Assembly: GCF_052116585.1 (NCBI RefSeq)
Contig: NZ_JBQKKT010000001.1
Location: forward strand, 233,278 to 297,277
Length of the DNA stretch: 64,000 nucleotides
Reading direction: 5' to 3'
From: Luteococcus sp052116585
Lineage (GTDB): Bacteria; Actinomycetota; Actinomycetes; Propionibacteriales; Propionibacteriaceae
Made by a program: the position numbers and the translations under genes. Below the pieces are notes generated by a model. It searched no databases. It saw nothing but the letters and a program-made list of their open reading frames with translations, and had not been told where the DNA came from. Shown here in pieces: positions 1 to 8,391 of this stretch; positions within the stretch are counted from its first letter, which is position 1, and every line of letters starts with the position of its first letter.

Positions 1-1299
1 GGCAAGGCCGTGGAGTCGGCCATTCGGATCGGTCTGAGCATCAACTGCGAGATCGCCGAGTTCTCCCGTTTTGCACGGAAGAACTACTTCTACCCGGACA
101 TGACCAAGGACTACCAGATCAGCCAGTCCGATGAACCCATCTGCCACGACGGCTGGGTGGACGTCGAGGTTGACGGTCAGACCTTCCGCGTCGACGTGGA
201 GCGCGTCCACATGGAGGAGGACGCCGGCAAGAGCTTGCACGTGGGGGGCGCGGGCCGCATCCACGGGGCCGACTATTCGCTGATGGACTACAACCGCGCT
301 GGCGTGCCCCTGATGGAGATCGTCACCCGTCCCATCATGGGCACCGGCGCCTACGCGCCCCAGGTGGGCCGCGCCTACATGTCCTACCTGCGCGACATGA
401 TGAAGGCCCTCGGAGTGTCGGAGGCGCGGATGGAGCAGGGCAACATGCGCTGCGACGCGAATGTCTCCCTGATGCCCAAGGGGTCCACGGTGCTGGGCAC
501 CCGCACCGAGACCAAGAATGTGAACTCGCTGCGCTCCGTCGAGGGCGCGCTGCGTTTCGAGATGATGCGTCAGGGCGCCATCCTGGCCAAGGGTGGCAAG
601 GTCAAGCAGGAGACCCGGATGTGGCACGAGGACGGGGAGTACACCACCCCGGGCCGCTCCAAGGAACAGGCCGAGGACTACCGCTACTTCCCGGAGCCGG
701 ATCTGGTTCCGATCACCCCCAGTCGAGAGTGGGTTGAGGAGCTCCGCGCCACGCTCCCGGAGCCTCCCGCCGAGCATCGCAAGCGCATCATCGAGCAGTG
801 GCAGCTGTCGGAGCGGGAGATGGGCGACATCGAGGCCGTCGGCGCACTGGATCTGATCGAGGCCACCGTCACGGCGGGTGCCAAGCCGCAGGCCGCCCGC
901 AAGTGGTGGTTGGGGGAGCTGGCCCGTCGGGCGAACGAGGCCGGCGTCGAACTCGAGGCAGTCGGCATGAGCCCTGTGCAGGTGGTGGAACTGCAGAAGC
1001 TGGTGGATGCGAAGACCATCAATGACAAGCTGGCGCGCCAGGTGATCGACGGCGTGGTGGCAGGGGAGGGCGAGCCCGCCCAGATCGTCGAACAGCGCGG
1101 ACTCGCCGTGGTCAGCGATGACGGCGCCCTCGGCGCCGCCGTCGACGATGTCATCGCAGCCAATCCCGACGTGGCGGACAAGATCCGTGACGGCAAGGTC
1201 CAGGCAGCTGGCGCACTGATCGGCCAGGTGATGAAGGCCATGAAGGGACAGGCCGATGCCGGCCGCGTGCGTGAGCTCATCATGGAGAAGCTCGCCTGA
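1..1299 (+). CDS. gatB: Asp/Glu-tRNA(Asn/Gln) amidotransferase subunit B, 5' truncated by window edge
   Basis: GatB belongs to the GatCAB complex, which amidates Glu-tRNA(Gln) or Asp-tRNA(Asn) in the cytoplasm. The reading frame is open from base 1, so the start lies outside the window; 432 residues are visible against roughly 490-500 for the family. The cradle domain motif DYNRAGVPLMEIVTRP is present near visible residue 97. The C-terminal ~150 residues form the YqeY-like helical tail and end in GRVRELIMEKLA. A strong hairpin follows the stop codon. The presence of gatB fits a non-discriminating AspRS or GluRS in this organism; aspS lies further along the window. Confidence 0.96.
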   Translation, partial: GKAVESAIRIGLSINCEIAEFSRFARKNYFYPDMTKDYQISQSDEPICHDGWVDVEVDGQTFRVDVERVHMEEDAGKSLHVGGAGRIHGADYSLMDYNRAGVPLMEIVTRPIMGTGAYAPQVGRAYMSYLRDMMKALGVSEARMEQGNMRCDANVSLMPKGSTVLGTRTETKNVNSLRSVEGALRFEMMRQGAILAKGGKVKQETRMWHEDGEYTTPGRSKEQAEDYRYFPEPDLVPITPSREWVEELRATLPEPPAEHRKRIIEQWQLSEREMGDIEAVGALDLIEATVTAGAKPQAARKWWLGELARRANEAGVELEAVGMSPVQVVELQKLVDAKTINDKLARQVIDGVVAGEGEPAQIVEQRGLAVVSDDGALGAAVDDVIAANPDVADKIRDGKVQAAGALIGQVMKAMKGQADAGRVRELIMEKLA

Positions 1300-1316
1300 A
1301 CCAGTGACCAGTCGGG

Positions 1317-1343
1317 GGCCCACCGCAGGTGCTGCGGTGGGCC
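1317..1343 (+). terminator. Perfect 12-bp hairpin after gatB
   Basis: Left arm 1317-1328 pairs exactly with right arm 1332-1343 around a 3-base loop. There is no U tract, as is common for actinobacterial terminators. It separates gatB from the permease gene. Confidence 0.75.
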
Positions 1344-1391
1344 ACCCACCGACCCGAGTTCTCCCACACCTCGTCAAAAGGAATGTCCGCA

Positions 1392-2759
1392 GTGAGCAGC
1401 CCCAGCGTCCTCGACGCACCGTCCACGATCCGCCCAGAGGACGAGAGGCTGCCGGTTGGGCAGGCCTTCCTCTACGGCTTCCAGCACGTCCTGAGCATGT
1501 ACGGCGGTGTGATCGCCGTGCCGCTGATCATCGGCACTGCCGCGGAACTTCCCGCTGACCAGGTGGGCATGCTGGTGGCCGCCGCGCTGTTCGTATCCGG
1601 GCTCGCCACACTCCTGCAGAGCCTCGGCCTGCCCGGACTGGGCGCCAAGCTGCCCCTGGTGAACGGCACCACCTTTGGCGCGGTCTCCACGATGCTGGCC
1701 ATCCTGGCCACTGGCGGTGGCATGCCGGTCATCTACGGCTCGGTGATGGTGGCGGGCGTCATCGGTTTCGTGTTGGCGCCGTTGTTCAGCCGGATCCAGC
1801 GCTTCTTCCCGCCGGTGGTCACGGGCACCATCATCACGGCCATGGGCATCTCGCTCCTGCCGGTGGCTGCTGGATGGATCACCAACCAGGCCGAGGGTGG
1901 CGCGTCGGTCACCAATCTGTTGCTGGCCGGCTTCACGCTGGCGGTGGTGCTCCTGTGCACCCGCATCCGGGCGTTGGCTCGCGTGGCCATCCTGGTCGGC
2001 ATCGTCGTCGGGACGCTCGTGGCAGCGGCCTTCGGTGAAGCGGATTTCAGCACGGTGGGCGAGGGAGCCATCCTCGCCCTGCCCAAACCCTTCGCGTTCG
2101 GCGCGCCCCAGTTCGAGCTGGGCGCCATCATCTCCATGACCATCGTGATCATCGTGACGATGATGGAGATCATGGCGGACCTGTTCGCCGTCGCCAAGGT
2201 GGTGGGCACGGACGTGGACGAAAAGCGTATCGCCGACGGGCTGCGGGCCGACATGTTGGCGACGGTCATTGCTCCGGTCTTCAACTCCACTCCACCGACG
2301 GCCTTTGCCCAGAATGTTGGTCTGGTGGCGGTGACCAAGGTGAAGTCCCGCTACACCGTGGCGGCCGGTGCAGTCCTGCTGCTCCTGCTGGGCATCATCC
2401 CGCTGCTGGGACGGGTGGTGGCCTGTGTTCCCTCGGCGGTGCTGGGCGGTGCCGGCGTGGTCCTGTTCGGCTCGGTTGCGGCCGCCGGCATCCAGACCCT
2501 GCAGCAGGCGGACTTCGAACGCGGCAACAACATCTTCGTCGTCGCCACCTCGCTGGCGCTGGTCATGTTCCCGATCGCAGTACCGAACTTCTATGCGCAG
2601 GTGCCCACCTGGCTGGGGATGATCCTCGGATCGGGCATCTCGGCTGCTGCGCTGAGCGCCGTGCTGTTGAACCTGCTGCTGAATGGTCGGCACGCGAGCC
2701 AGGGCGCTCTGGGCGATGAGATGGAGGCTGTTCCGGCCCCCGAACCCTTCGAGGAATGA
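1392..2759 (+). CDS. Nucleobase:cation symporter-2 family permease (xanthine/uracil type)
   Basis: This is an integral membrane importer of a purine or pyrimidine base, driven by a proton or sodium gradient. The 455-residue product has the usual NCS2 size and many hydrophobic segments. It carries the TM3 signature NGTTFGAVSTM and the nucleobase-transporter motif QNVGLVAVTK, which resembles xanthine/urate transporters more than uracil permeases. I prefer the GTG at 1392 because AAAAGGA at 1376-1382 lies 9 bases upstream; the ATG at 1383 would leave almost no spacing. It is flanked by hairpins and is probably transcribed alone. The substrate cannot be settled from sequence. Confidence 0.9.
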   Translation: MSSPSVLDAPSTIRPEDERLPVGQAFLYGFQHVLSMYGGVIAVPLIIGTAAELPADQVGMLVAAALFVSGLATLLQSLGLPGLGAKLPLVNGTTFGAVSTMLAILATGGGMPVIYGSVMVAGVIGFVLAPLFSRIQRFFPPVVTGTIITAMGISLLPVAAGWITNQAEGGASVTNLLLAGFTLAVVLLCTRIRALARVAILVGIVVGTLVAAAFGEADFSTVGEGAILALPKPFAFGAPQFELGAIISMTIVIIVTMMEIMADLFAVAKVVGTDVDEKRIADGLRADMLATVIAPVFNSTPPTAFAQNVGLVAVTKVKSRYTVAAGAVLLLLLGIIPLLGRVVACVPSAVLGGAGVVLFGSVAAAGIQTLQQADFERGNNIFVVATSLALVMFPIAVPNFYAQVPTWLGMILGSGISAAALSAVLLNLLLNGRHASQGALGDEMEAVPAPEPFEE

Positions 2760-2820
2760 CAGACCTTCGTGGTGAAGGACAGAAACCTTCGAGAAGCGGC
2801 AGCCCAGGGGTCGTTGGCGG

Positions 2821-2846
2821 CAGTCCGCCGTCGGTACTGCGGACTG
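2821..2846 (+). terminator. 8-bp hairpin downstream of the permease
   Basis: Arms 2821-2828 and 2839-2846 are exact inverted complements with a 10-base loop. It lies 61 bases after the permease stop. It may be a terminator or part of the upstream region of the next gene. Confidence 0.4.
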
Positions 2847-2862
2847 AAGCACATTGCTTGCT

Positions 2863-2919
2863 CAGACCAAGGTCTGCACGGGGCGGACGAAAGGCCAAAG
2901 GTTCCTTCACTGTAAGGAA
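2863..2919 (+). promoter_or_regulatory. Two short palindromes before the secreted-protein gene
   Basis: Bases 2863-2876 form a 14-base near-palindrome (CAGACC AA GGTCTG). Bases 2902-2919 form an inverted repeat (TTCCTT, six bases, AAGGAA). Both sit in the 241-base gap before the secreted protein and could be operators or a small leader hairpin. No clear -35/-10 pair was found. Confidence 0.3.
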
Positions 2920-3000
2920 TTGGAGGCAATCATGCAGAACTATGAGAGGTGCCCGACTTGCTGGAGGGTCCAGCGGTCGGTTCCCCCGACAGGAGAGATC

Positions 3001-3474
3001 ATGATCCGTTCCCGTGCAGCTGTCGCCGTCGTCGCTGCCGCCATCTCGTTCGCTGCTGCTCCGGCCGCCTTCGCCGCCCCCAACGAGGCCAGCGCCTGGG
3101 CCTCCTTCTCCAGCGCCGATGCCTGGATCAACCAGGAGAACAACTTCCGCTGGTATGTCGCCACCCCCACCATCACCGAGGACATGGTCGGCCAGACCGT
3201 CACGATGACCGCCCAGTCCTCGCCCATGGTCGACTGCTCCGCTCTGTCCACCGGCTACTCCACCGCCACCGGCTGGGTCAACACCGAGGCCACCCTGGTC
3301 CGCTGCAACCCCGCGATGGCCGTCCTGACCTTCGTCGTCGACGAGGGCATGGTGGGCAGCGACGTCCAGGTCAACGGCTGGGTTGACGCCGGAAAGAAGA
3401 CCACCGGCACCGTCCGCGGCACCGTCGAGATCGCCGGCACCACCTACAAGGCGACGCAGACCGTCAACCGCTGA
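3001..3474 (+). CDS. Small secreted protein of unknown function
   Basis: The 157-residue product starts with a classical Sec signal peptide: MIRSR, a hydrophobic Ala/Val stretch, and a likely AFA cleavage site near residue 24-25. The mature part is rich in Thr, Val and Gly in alternating patterns suggesting beta strands. It has just two cysteines (in VDCSAL and VRCNPA), which could form one disulfide. AGGAG at 2991-2995 lies 5 bases before this ATG. A second in-frame ATG at 2932, with its own GGAGG at 2922-2926, would add 23 residues containing a CPTC pair and would bury the signal peptide. I chose 3001. I do not recognise the family. Confidence 0.8.
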   Translation: MIRSRAAVAVVAAAISFAAAPAAFAAPNEASAWASFSSADAWINQENNFRWYVATPTITEDMVGQTVTMTAQSSPMVDCSALSTGYSTATGWVNTEATLVRCNPAMAVLTFVVDEGMVGSDVQVNGWVDAGKKTTGTVRGTVEIAGTTYKATQTVNR

Positions 3475-3483
3475 ATCCTTCTC

Positions 3484-3536
3484 CCGGTCTGACAGACCGG
3501 CACATCGGGGGTGTGACCAGGTCACACCCCCGATGT
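3484..3536 (+). terminator. Tandem hairpins, including a near-continuous 17-bp palindrome
   Basis: A 7-bp hairpin (3484-3500) is followed at once by an exact 17-base inverted repeat (3502-3518 with 3520-3536) having a single central base. It lies 27 bases after the secreted-protein stop and before hisI. Confidence 0.8.
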
Positions 3537-3604
3537 CGTCAGGCGCGGGGTCCAGCCGCTGTCCCGGGCCGGCGCCCGCTGCGGAATCGGTCACAATGGT
3601 GGGC

Positions 3605-3964
3605 ATGCCCCTTGAACCCACTCTCGCTGCGCGTCTGAAGCGCAATTCCGACGGTCTGGTTCCCGCCGTCGTCGTCGATGCGACCACCGGCGCAGTGCTG
3701 ATGATGGCCTGGATGGACGATGAGGCCCTGCACCGCACACTCACCACCCGCAAGGCCACCTACTGGTCGCGCAGCCGCCAGGAATACTGGGTCAAGGGCG
3801 AGACCAGTGGTCACACCCAGCACGTGCGCGAGGTGCGTCTGGACTGCGATGGGGACACCCTGTTGATGCGCGTCGACCAGGCGGGCGGCGCCTGCCACAC
3901 CGGGGACTCGACCTGCTTCGAGGCCGACCTGCTCCTGGCGGACGACCGCGTGGTGCAGTCATGA
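3605..3964 (+). CDS. hisI: Phosphoribosyl-AMP cyclohydrolase
   Basis: HisI opens the ring of phosphoribosyl-AMP in the third step of histidine synthesis and binds zinc and magnesium. The 119-residue product matches the single-domain form with no HisE fusion. Recognisable motifs are ATYWSRSRQEYWVKGETSG, DCDGDTLL and GGACHTGDSTCF, which hold the metal-binding Cys and Asp residues. An ATG at 3596 is also possible. I prefer 3605 because CACAAT at 3592-3597 sits 7 bases upstream, resembling the leaderless promoters seen elsewhere here. Its TGA overlaps the trpE ATG by 4 bases, so it heads the trp operon, away from the main his cluster. Confidence 0.92.
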   Translation: MPLEPTLAARLKRNSDGLVPAVVVDATTGAVLMMAWMDDEALHRTLTTRKATYWSRSRQEYWVKGETSGHTQHVREVRLDCDGDTLLMRVDQAGGACHTGDSTCFEADLLLADDRVVQS

Positions 3965-5496
3965 GTAGTCGGCTGGATCTGCGCGTGGAACCCTCTCTTG
4001 ATGGCTTTCGGGAGCAGGCGGTGGCCGGACGTCGCGTGATCAGCGTTCATGCCCGACTGCTGGCCGACGACCTGACGCCCGTGGCGATCTACGACCGCCT
4101 CTGCGGGGATCGCGAACTGACCTACCTGTTCGAGTCGGCCGATGCCGGGGTGTGGTCTCGCTGGAGCTTCATCGGCGTCAATGCCGCCGCGACCCTGACG
4201 GAGCGCGACCAGCAGGCCCACTGGCTTGGCCGATCCATCGTCGGACTGCCCACGGAGGGTGACCCACTGACGGTGCTCAAGGAGACCCTGCGAATCCTGC
4301 ACACAGAGCGGGACCCGGAGCTGCCGCCCTTCGTCCAGGGCATGGTTGGCTATCTGGGCTACGACGTGGTCCGGCGACTGGAGCAGTTGCCCGACAGCTG
4401 TGTCGATGACCTGCAGGTGCCCGAACTGGTGATGATGCTGGCCAGCGACCTTGTGGTGCTGGACCATCACAAGGGGGAGGTCTGGCTGGTTGCCAATGCC
4501 GTCAATTTCGACGATTCACCAGAACGGCTGGAGCAGGCGCATGCGGACGCCGTTGCGCGCGTCGAGTCGATGGCCCACACCCTCTGCCAGCCCGGACGCC
4601 CATTGGCGGCGCTACAGGAAGAGCCCGCTGACAGCCGGCTCGTGCGCCAGCGCAGCGACGACGAGTTCGAGGCCATGGTGCGCCAGGCCCAGGAACAGAT
4701 CCGGGCAGGGGAGATCTTCCAGGTGGTGCCCAGCCAACGCTTCGACCTGCCCACTCGCGCCCAGGCGCTGCAGATCTACCGATCCCTGCGCCACACCAAT
4801 CCCAGCCCCTACCTCTTCCTGCTCAGGATGCCCGGCTTCGACGTGATCGGATCCAGCCCCGAGGCGCTGGTCACCGTGAACGATGGCATCGCCACCACGC
4901 ATCCGATCGCCGGCACCCGCCCGCGCGGGGCGACGCCCGTCGAGGACCGCGAGCTCGAACTGGACCTCCTGGCCGACGAGAAGGAGCGCTCCGAGCACCT
5001 GATGCTGGTGGATCTGGGACGCAATGACCTGGGCCGGGTGTGCGTGCCGGGCACGATCGAAGTGACCGAGTTCATGCACGTGCGCCGCTACAGCCATGTC
5101 ATGCACATGGAGGCGGCCGTGACGGGCCAGGTGGCCGCGGGCCACAGTGGCCTCGACGTGATGCTGGCCTGTTTCCCGGCCGGCACGCTCTCGGGTGCTC
5201 CCAAGGTGCGCGCCATGGAGATCATCGACGAGCTGGAGACGACGCGTCGCGGCGTCTACGGGGGAGTGGTGGGCTACTTCGACTTCGCCGGCAATGCCGA
5301 CGCCGCGATCGCGATCCGGACCGCGGTGCTCAAGGATGGCGTCGCCCACGTCCAGGCCGGAGCCGGCATCGTGGCCAATTCCGTGCCGGCCAGCGAGAAC
5401 CTGGAGACGCAGAACAAGGCCCGCGCCGTGCTGACGGCGATCCGTCGGGCCGAGACGCTGCGCGATCTCAGCCCGGCGGACGGGGTCGACCAGTGA
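3961..5496 (+). CDS. trpE: Anthranilate synthase component I
   Basis: TrpE converts chorismate to anthranilate using ammonia delivered by the TrpG subunit. The 511-residue protein has the N-terminal regulatory domain (about residues 25-165), then the chorismate-binding domain. Visible motifs include GSSPEALV, PIAGTRPRG, DEKERSEHLMLVDLGRND, PAGTLSGAPKVRAMEIIDE and the glycine-rich AGAGIVANSVP near the C-terminus. The ATG overlaps the hisI stop, so translation is probably coupled. No trpG or trpD lies in this operon. No Trp-rich leader peptide or attenuator is visible upstream of hisI. Confidence 0.97.
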   Translation: MSSRLDLRVEPSLDGFREQAVAGRRVISVHARLLADDLTPVAIYDRLCGDRELTYLFESADAGVWSRWSFIGVNAAATLTERDQQAHWLGRSIVGLPTEGDPLTVLKETLRILHTERDPELPPFVQGMVGYLGYDVVRRLEQLPDSCVDDLQVPELVMMLASDLVVLDHHKGEVWLVANAVNFDDSPERLEQAHADAVARVESMAHTLCQPGRPLAALQEEPADSRLVRQRSDDEFEAMVRQAQEQIRAGEIFQVVPSQRFDLPTRAQALQIYRSLRHTNPSPYLFLLRMPGFDVIGSSPEALVTVNDGIATTHPIAGTRPRGATPVEDRELELDLLADEKERSEHLMLVDLGRNDLGRVCVPGTIEVTEFMHVRRYSHVMHMEAAVTGQVAAGHSGLDVMLACFPAGTLSGAPKVRAMEIIDELETTRRGVYGGVVGYFDFAGNADAAIAIRTAVLKDGVAHVQAGAGIVANSVPASENLETQNKARAVLTAIRRAETLRDLSPADGVDQ

Positions 5497-6011
5497 AGCC
5501 CGCCCAGCTGAGACTGCTGAGCTGGCTCACGGCGGCAGCTGGTGCCGTGCTGGCCATCGTCTGGGCGGCCCACGCCGGAACGCTGGCAGCAACGTCGCGG
5601 GCGCTGGGGTGGTCGCTGCTGGCCTCGGTCGGACTCGCGGCCCTGCTTGGGGTCTGGGGACGGCGACTGGTGGGTCTTGTGCAGCTCCTGCTGGCTGCAG
5701 GTCTCGTCCTGGTGGTGAGCAGTGCCAACGGTGCCGGTCGGCTCTGGTTGTCCGTGGCCCTGGCCGTCATTGCAGGACTGCTCCAGATCCTCACGGCGCA
5801 CCGCTGGCCACACCGGGCGTCGCGTTTCGAGCGTTCCGCGTCCGCACCGGGGGCACTGGGCGGGGATCTGGACATCTGGAAGGCCATGGACGCCGGACTT
5901 GACCCCACCGAGGAGGGATTTGGCGGTAGTCTCGAGCCGCGGGAGACTTCTCCCGACCAGACTCGCCCGCCGCGCCCCGCACCGTCGGGGGCCGACCAGG
6001 AGGACCAATGA
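5493..6011 (+). CDS. Trp-operon-associated membrane protein (TIGR02234 type)
   Basis: This actinobacterial membrane protein of unknown function is typically found between trpE and trpC. The 172-residue product has about four hydrophobic segments in residues 10-105. A charged tail contains DIWKAMDAGLDPTEEG (about residues 127-142), which matches the conserved end motif of the family. The GTG at 5493 overlaps the trpE TGA. Its persistence in trp operons suggests a link to tryptophan or anthranilate handling, but the role is not established. Confidence 0.85.
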   Translation: MKPAQLRLLSWLTAAAGAVLAIVWAAHAGTLAATSRALGWSLLASVGLAALLGVWGRRLVGLVQLLLAAGLVLVVSSANGAGRLWLSVALAVIAGLLQILTAHRWPHRASRFERSASAPGALGGDLDIWKAMDAGLDPTEEGFGGSLEPRETSPDQTRPPRPAPSGADQEDQ

Positions 6012-6277
6012 GCCAGAGCACGTCGTCGAAGACTCCGAAGCTGCGTGTGAAGCACGAGCGCCAGCTGCACTACGAGGAGGGCAAGTCGCCGGCCGCCTGG
6101 GCCGGCACCTGGATTGCCATGGCCGGTTTCCTCGGCCTGACCTGGTTCGGCAGCTTTGGTTTCGAGAAGGGCGGCTGGACCGCCATCATCATCTGCAGCG
6201 CCATCGTGCTGCTCGGCGGCATCGTGACCCTGGTCATGAAGGGCGCCGGCTACGGCACCCCGGCTCGCGACCTGTGA
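6008..6277 (+). CDS. Small HGxxPAAW-like membrane protein
   Basis: The 89-residue product has two hydrophobic segments and the sequence EEGKSPAAWAGTW near residue 25. This matches the actinobacterial HGxxPAAW family, although the leading HG is EG here. Such genes sit beside trpC in many actinobacteria; function is unknown. A strong AGGAGG (about 5998-6003) precedes the ATG, and the gene overlaps its neighbours on both sides by 4 bases. Confidence 0.82.
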   Translation: MSQSTSSKTPKLRVKHERQLHYEEGKSPAAWAGTWIAMAGFLGLTWFGSFGFEKGGWTAIIICSAIVLLGGIVTLVMKGAGYGTPARDL

Positions 6278-7065
6278 TCACGGTCCTCGACGAGATCATC
6301 GTCGGCGTGCGCTCCGACCTGGCGGAGCGCCGCGCCGTCACCAGCTTGGCTGACCTGGAACTGCGGATCCAGTCCGCGCCGGCGCCGCTGGATGTCCTGA
6401 CCCGTTTCCGCGAGCCGGGCCTGTCGGTGATCAGTGAGGTGAAGCGCAAGAGCCCCAGCAAGGGCGCGCTCGCCGTCATCGAGGACCCCGCGGCGCTGGC
6501 TGCCCAGTACGAGCTGGGCGGGGCCAGCGCCATCAGTGTGCTCACGGAGAAGCACCGCTTCAACGGCTCGCTGGATGATCTGGACGCCGTACGTGAGCGC
6601 GTGCGGATCCCCGTGCTGCGCAAGGACTTCGTCGTCGACGAGTACCAGGTCTGGGAGGCCCGCGCCCACGGCGCGGACCTGGTGCTGCTGATCGTTGCAG
6701 CGCTGGACGATTCCCAGCTGGCGAGACTGCACCAGCTGGTGCAGGACCTGGGCATGACACCCTTGGTGGAGGTGCACACGGCGGAGGAGGCCCGCAGGGC
6801 CGCCGATCTGGGAGCCGAGCTGGTGGGCGTCAACAACCGCAATCTCAAGACGCTCGACGTCGACTTGGCCCAGTTCGGGCGCCTGGTGGAATTGCTGGGC
6901 GACCAGACGGTGAAGGTGGCGGAGTCCGGAATTCTCGGCCCGGAGGACGCGGCGCTCGTCCACCGGCAGGGCGCGGACGTCGTGCTCGTGGGTGAGGCCC
7001 TCGTGCGTCACGGCGATCCGGCTGCGGCGATCCGCGAGATGGTCTCGGCCGCAGCCCGCGGCTGA
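6274..7065 (+). CDS. trpC: Indole-3-glycerol phosphate synthase
   Basis: TrpC closes the indole ring from carboxyphenylamino-deoxyribulose phosphate. The 263-residue single-domain beta/alpha barrel has no TrpF fusion. Motifs are SEVKRKSPSKG (substrate-binding Lys and catalytic Glu region), VLRKDFVVD, LVEVHTAEEA, GVNNRNLKTL and VAESGI. The GTG at 6274 overlaps the preceding TGA by 4 bases. A 69-base gap separates it from trpB. Confidence 0.96.
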   Translation: MITVLDEIIVGVRSDLAERRAVTSLADLELRIQSAPAPLDVLTRFREPGLSVISEVKRKSPSKGALAVIEDPAALAAQYELGGASAISVLTEKHRFNGSLDDLDAVRERVRIPVLRKDFVVDEYQVWEARAHGADLVLLIVAALDDSQLARLHQLVQDLGMTPLVEVHTAEEARRAADLGAELVGVNNRNLKTLDVDLAQFGRLVELLGDQTVKVAESGILGPEDAALVHRQGADVVLVGEALVRHGDPAAAIREMVSAAARG

Positions 7066-7134
7066 TCCGTCGAGCGCACCGAAGGACCCGACGCAATCCG
7101 GCGCTCGGGTCGAACTGCAGTGTTTGGAGAGACC

Positions 7135-8391
7135 ATGAGCCTGCCCGACGCACAGGGCCACTTCGACGACTTCGGCGGTCGTTTCGTCCCGGAGGCCCTC
7201 CAGGCCGCCCTGAACGAACTGGAGGCTGCCTTCGTCGACGCGAACAGCGATCCTGCCTTCCACGCCGAGCTCGAGCGGCTGCGCCGAGACTACGCCGGCC
7301 GCCCGACCCCGATCTGGCAGGCCGATCGCTTCGCCGAGCACTGTGCGGCCGAAGGATCGCAGGGCGTGACCATCGTGCTCAAGCGCGAGGACCTGAACCA
7401 CACCGGCAGCCACAAGGTGAACAATGTGCTGGGCCAAGCGCTGCTCACCAAGCGGATGGGCAAGACCCGGGTCATCGCCGAGACGGGTGCCGGGCAGCAC
7501 GGGGTGGCAACCGCCACCGCAGCGGCCCTCTTCGGGCTGGAGTGCCGCGTCTACATGGGCAAGGTGGACACGGAGCGTCAGGCGCTCAATGTGGCGCGCA
7601 TGCAGATGCTGGGCGCCGAGGTGGTGGCCGTCGAGGCAGGCTCGATGACGCTCAAGGACGCCATGAACGAGGCGATGCGGGACTGGGTCACCAATGTTGA
7701 CACCACGCACTACCTGATCGGGACCGTGGCGGGCCCGGCTCCCTTCCCGAAGATCGTGCGGGAGTACCAGCGGATCATCTCCACCGAGGCTCGGGCCCAG
7801 GTTCTGGAGCGCTACGGCAGGCTGCCCGACGCCGTGGCGGCGTGCGTTGGTGGTGGCTCCAATGCGATGGGAATCTTCGCTGACTTCGTCAATGACCCTG
7901 AAGTCTCCCTCTACGGCTTCGAGGCCGCGGGCGACGGGGTGGACACCGGACGCCATGCTGCCACCATCACCGCTGGCCGGATGGGGGTCATCCACGGCAT
8001 GCGGACCTATGTCCTGATGAACGAGGACGGTCAGACGATCGAGTCTCACTCCATTTCGGCCGGCCTGGACTACCCGGGAGTCGGGCCGGAGCATGCTTGG
8101 CTGGCACAGACTGGCCGGGCCCAGTACCTGCCTGTCACGGACGCGGAGGCGATGGATGCCCTCAAGCTGCTGACCCAGACGGAGGGCATCATGCCCGCCA
8201 TCGAGTCGGCCCATGCCGTGGCCGGCGCGCGTCGACTGGCGCTCGAGCTGACCAGTCAGGACCCGCAGACCAAGCCGCTGATCGTGATCAACATCTCCGG
8301 TCGCGGCGACAAGGACGTCGACACCGCGATCAAGTACTTCGGCATCGACGGCAGCGTCGACGACGTGGCCGGACGGATGGAGCAGAAGTGA
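7135..8391 (+). CDS. trpB: Tryptophan synthase beta chain
   Basis: TrpB joins indole and serine to give tryptophan using PLP. The 418-residue protein has the PLP lysine in LNHTGSHKVNNVLGQALL (about K94), plus ETGAGQHGVATAT and the phosphate-binding CVGGGSNAMG. I chose the ATG at 7135 with GGAGA at 7125-7129 over an upstream GTG at 7120. It overlaps trpA. Confidence 0.97.
   Translation: MSLPDAQGHFDDFGGRFVPEALQAALNELEAAFVDANSDPAFHAELERLRRDYAGRPTPIWQADRFAEHCAAEGSQGVTIVLKREDLNHTGSHKVNNVLGQALLTKRMGKTRVIAETGAGQHGVATATAAALFGLECRVYMGKVDTERQALNVARMQMLGAEVVAVEAGSMTLKDAMNEAMRDWVTNVDTTHYLIGTVAGPAPFPKIVREYQRIISTEARAQVLERYGRLPDAVAACVGGGSNAMGIFADFVNDPEVSLYGFEAAGDGVDTGRHAATITAGRMGVIHGMRTYVLMNEDGQTIESHSISAGLDYPGVGPEHAWLAQTGRAQYLPVTDAEAMDALKLLTQTEGIMPAIESAHAVAGARRLALELTSQDPQTKPLIVINISGRGDKDVDTAIKYFGIDGSVDDVAGRMEQK

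Noticed and set aside
3383..3595. Upstream extension of hisI by about 70 codons
   Set aside because: It overlaps the end of the secreted-protein gene and its terminator, and it lacks the HisI fold.
3537..3604. Trp attenuator or leader peptide before hisI-trpE
   Set aside because: No short ORF with tandem Trp codons and no alternative terminator pair is visible.
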